Shown here: piece after piece, positions 5,788 through 7,071 of the stretch
Position numbering within the stretch: the first letter of the stretch is position 1
Layout of the letters: each line of letters begins with the position of its first letter
Assembly (NCBI GenBank): GCA_023262195.1
Contig: JALRDM010000036.1
Span: forward strand, 1-7,071
Origin: Salibacteraceae bacterium
Lineage (GTDB): Bacteria > Bacteroidota > Bacteroidia > Flavobacteriales_G > Salibacteraceae
Direction: 5' to 3'
Length of the DNA stretch: 7,071 nt
Notes under the pieces: generated by a model
Database searches by the model: none
Told to the model about the DNA's origin: nothing
What the model saw: the letters and a program-made list of their open reading frames with translations, nothing else
Made by a program: the position numbers and the translations under genes

Positions 5788-7071
5788 ATGAAAAAACACA
5801 TATATCTATTAGTAGCGCTTTTGCTGATGGGTGCATCCTATACGCAAGCGCAAAGAGAATTGACGCTTTATAATGCGCGATACTTGCAGCAAGCGAGTTT
5901 TGCAAATGCCGCTTTTACACCCGAGTGTAAAGTCAATATTGGAGGGCTAGCCCTCGGATCCACGCATTTATCCTTGGAGAACAATGGCTTCACCCGTAAA
6001 AGCCTTGGAAATATTGCTGAAGGACCAGAAGGTGCTGCCGAGGAACTCGATAGACTTCGCGAGGTGAATTATTTAGCGGGTGAATTTCGTAAAGACCTTC
6101 ACTTTGGTTTCAGGCTGAAAGAAAAGAACTATTTATCTTTTAACATCAGTCCAAGATCACAAACCACCATAGCTTACAACAAGAATATCGCAGGCTTGGT
6201 TGCCTTCGGTAATGGTGTTGACCCAAGCGATCCAGGTGCAGACGTTATCCCAGAAGAGTATTACATGGGTGAAAGAATTTCTTTCGACAACTCTGCTGTG
6301 GAGCATACCACTTGGACAGAATTTGGTATCCAATACGCGAGGAAACTCGTTGACGACAAATTAAGCGTTGGTATACGACCAAAGTTTTTACTTGGACATG
6401 CCAACATTACTACAGATAACATGACCTTAGGGCTCACCACCGATCCAACAAATTTTGGTCTGAAACTCGATGGTAGCTACTCTTATAGAACATCGCTGCC
6501 CAACGATTCAGTGAATGGTGAATCCTATTCCCCATTCAGTAATATTGGTTTCGGTGCCGATATCGGTGTAAGTTATGACATCAATGAGAAGTTTAACATC
6601 AGTGCATCTGCCAACGATATTGGGTTTATCAATTGGAAATTTAGTCCCAGAAACTTCAGTGCCACTGATGGGCTTGTTCTAGTCAATGGTGCTCCAATTA
6701 ATGGTGGTTTATTACAAGTTGGTGACAGTATTGTACCTTACTTCGAAGAGCTTGGTGCTGATTTAGCCGACAGTTTGAACAATCAATTCGGTCCAGACAC
6801 GGCAATTGAAGAATATCGCACTTGGCTAACCGCGCGTTATAACTTAGGTTTCAACTACACGTTCGCAGAAAAGCACAATGTTGGACTCTTGCTTAACGCA
6901 CACATGATCAAGCGCAATCTGCGCGCTGCCATGTCTATATCGTACAACTTCAGAGTACGCAAGTGGTTTGGATTGCATGTCAACTATTCTATTTATAACA
7001 GAAGCTTCACCAACCTTGGCGCTGGTTTGAGCTTCAACATCTTCCCATGGCAGTTCTATATCATGACTGAC
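5788..7071 (+). CDS. DUF5723-type predicted outer-membrane beta-barrel protein (3' partial)
   Basis: The frame is open from the ATG at 5788 to the window edge (428 codons, no stop), so the C-terminus is missing, probably by a few tens of residues. A signal peptide covers residues 1-21 (cleavage after TQA). The mature N-terminus RELTLYNARYLQQASFANAAFTPEC matches the family pattern of LPQ-S-N-AF-P-C. The body is a run of amphipathic strands ending in aromatics: LHFGFRLKEKNYLSFNISP, FGIQYARKLVDDKLSVGIRPKFLLG, IGFGADIGVSYDINEKFNISASANDIGFINWK, LGFNYTFAEKHNVGLLLN and LGAGLSFNIFPWQFYIMTD. This is typical of transmembrane beta-barrels. The family is assigned from memory of its conserved ends. The role is unknown; it may work with the lipoprotein encoded 18 bases upstream. 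No strong Shine-Dalgarno is present, and the leader is A/C-rich. Confidence 0.8.
   Translation, partial: MKKHIYLLVALLLMGASYTQAQRELTLYNARYLQQASFANAAFTPECKVNIGGLALGSTHLSLENNGFTRKSLGNIAEGPEGAAEELDRLREVNYLAGEFRKDLHFGFRLKEKNYLSFNISPRSQTTIAYNKNIAGLVAFGNGVDPSDPGADVIPEEYYMGERISFDNSAVEHTTWTEFGIQYARKLVDDKLSVGIRPKFLLGHANITTDNMTLGLTTDPTNFGLKLDGSYSYRTSLPNDSVNGESYSPFSNIGFGADIGVSYDINEKFNISASANDIGFINWKFSPRNFSATDGLVLVNGAPINGGLLQVGDSIVPYFEELGADLADSLNNQFGPDTAIEEYRTWLTARYNLGFNYTFAEKHNVGLLLNAHMIKRNLRAAMSISYNFRVRKWFGLHVNYSIYNRSFTNLGAGLSFNIFPWQFYIMTD

Noticed and set aside
5788..7071. Possible frameshift or early break in the DUF5723-type gene, since no stop is found
   Set aside because: One frame stays open for all 428 codons to the edge with a continuous beta-strand pattern, so this is truncation by the window only.

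Overview
The window looks like a chromosomal segment of a Bacteroidota bacterium, most likely a flavobacterial or cryomorphaceae-type lineage. The evidence is a GldN-like protein of the type IX secretion/gliding family, a DUF5723-type outer-membrane protein, a Bacteroidota-style YbaB, and start regions that mostly lack strong Shine-Dalgarno sequences. Composition looks even throughout, and I see no insertion sequence, integrase, tRNA, rRNA, CRISPR array or other mark of a mobile region. The lineage call rests on protein family recognition alone.

Layout, left to right. (1) At the left edge is the C-terminal 194 residues of a LolD/MacB-type ABC ATPase (+). Two bases after its stop comes a secreted alpha/beta hydrolase (+) with a GTG start. 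(2) A convergent gene on the minus strand (1310-2548) encodes an exported GldN/PorN-like protein carrying a second, partial copy of the GldN core. Its stop codon shares a CTAG with the stop of the hydrolase. (3) A 157-base divergent intergenic region precedes a plus-strand cluster: ybaB, a secreted NTF2-like/TonB-C-terminal-like fusion protein (TTG start), and a smaller secreted NTF2-like protein (GTG start, overlapping the previous gene by 8 bases). The last two appear to be related to each other. (4) After a 95-base gap with a possible promoter and a 9-base perfect inverted repeat, a 414-residue lipoprotein is followed 18 bases later by a DUF5723-type predicted outer-membrane beta-barrel protein that runs off the right edge.

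Nearly everything here except YbaB and the ABC ATPase is predicted to be exported, so the theme is cell-envelope biology. The ATPase would power lipoprotein release or a MacB-like exporter, the GldN-like protein points to the periplasmic side of the type IX machinery, and the lipoprotein/DUF5723 pair looks like an outer-membrane module. I do not see a complete new system. The least ordinary elements are the isolated tandem GldN-like protein, the soluble NTF2/TonB-C-like fusion with its adjacent paralogue, and the inverted repeat in the leader of the lipoprotein gene.
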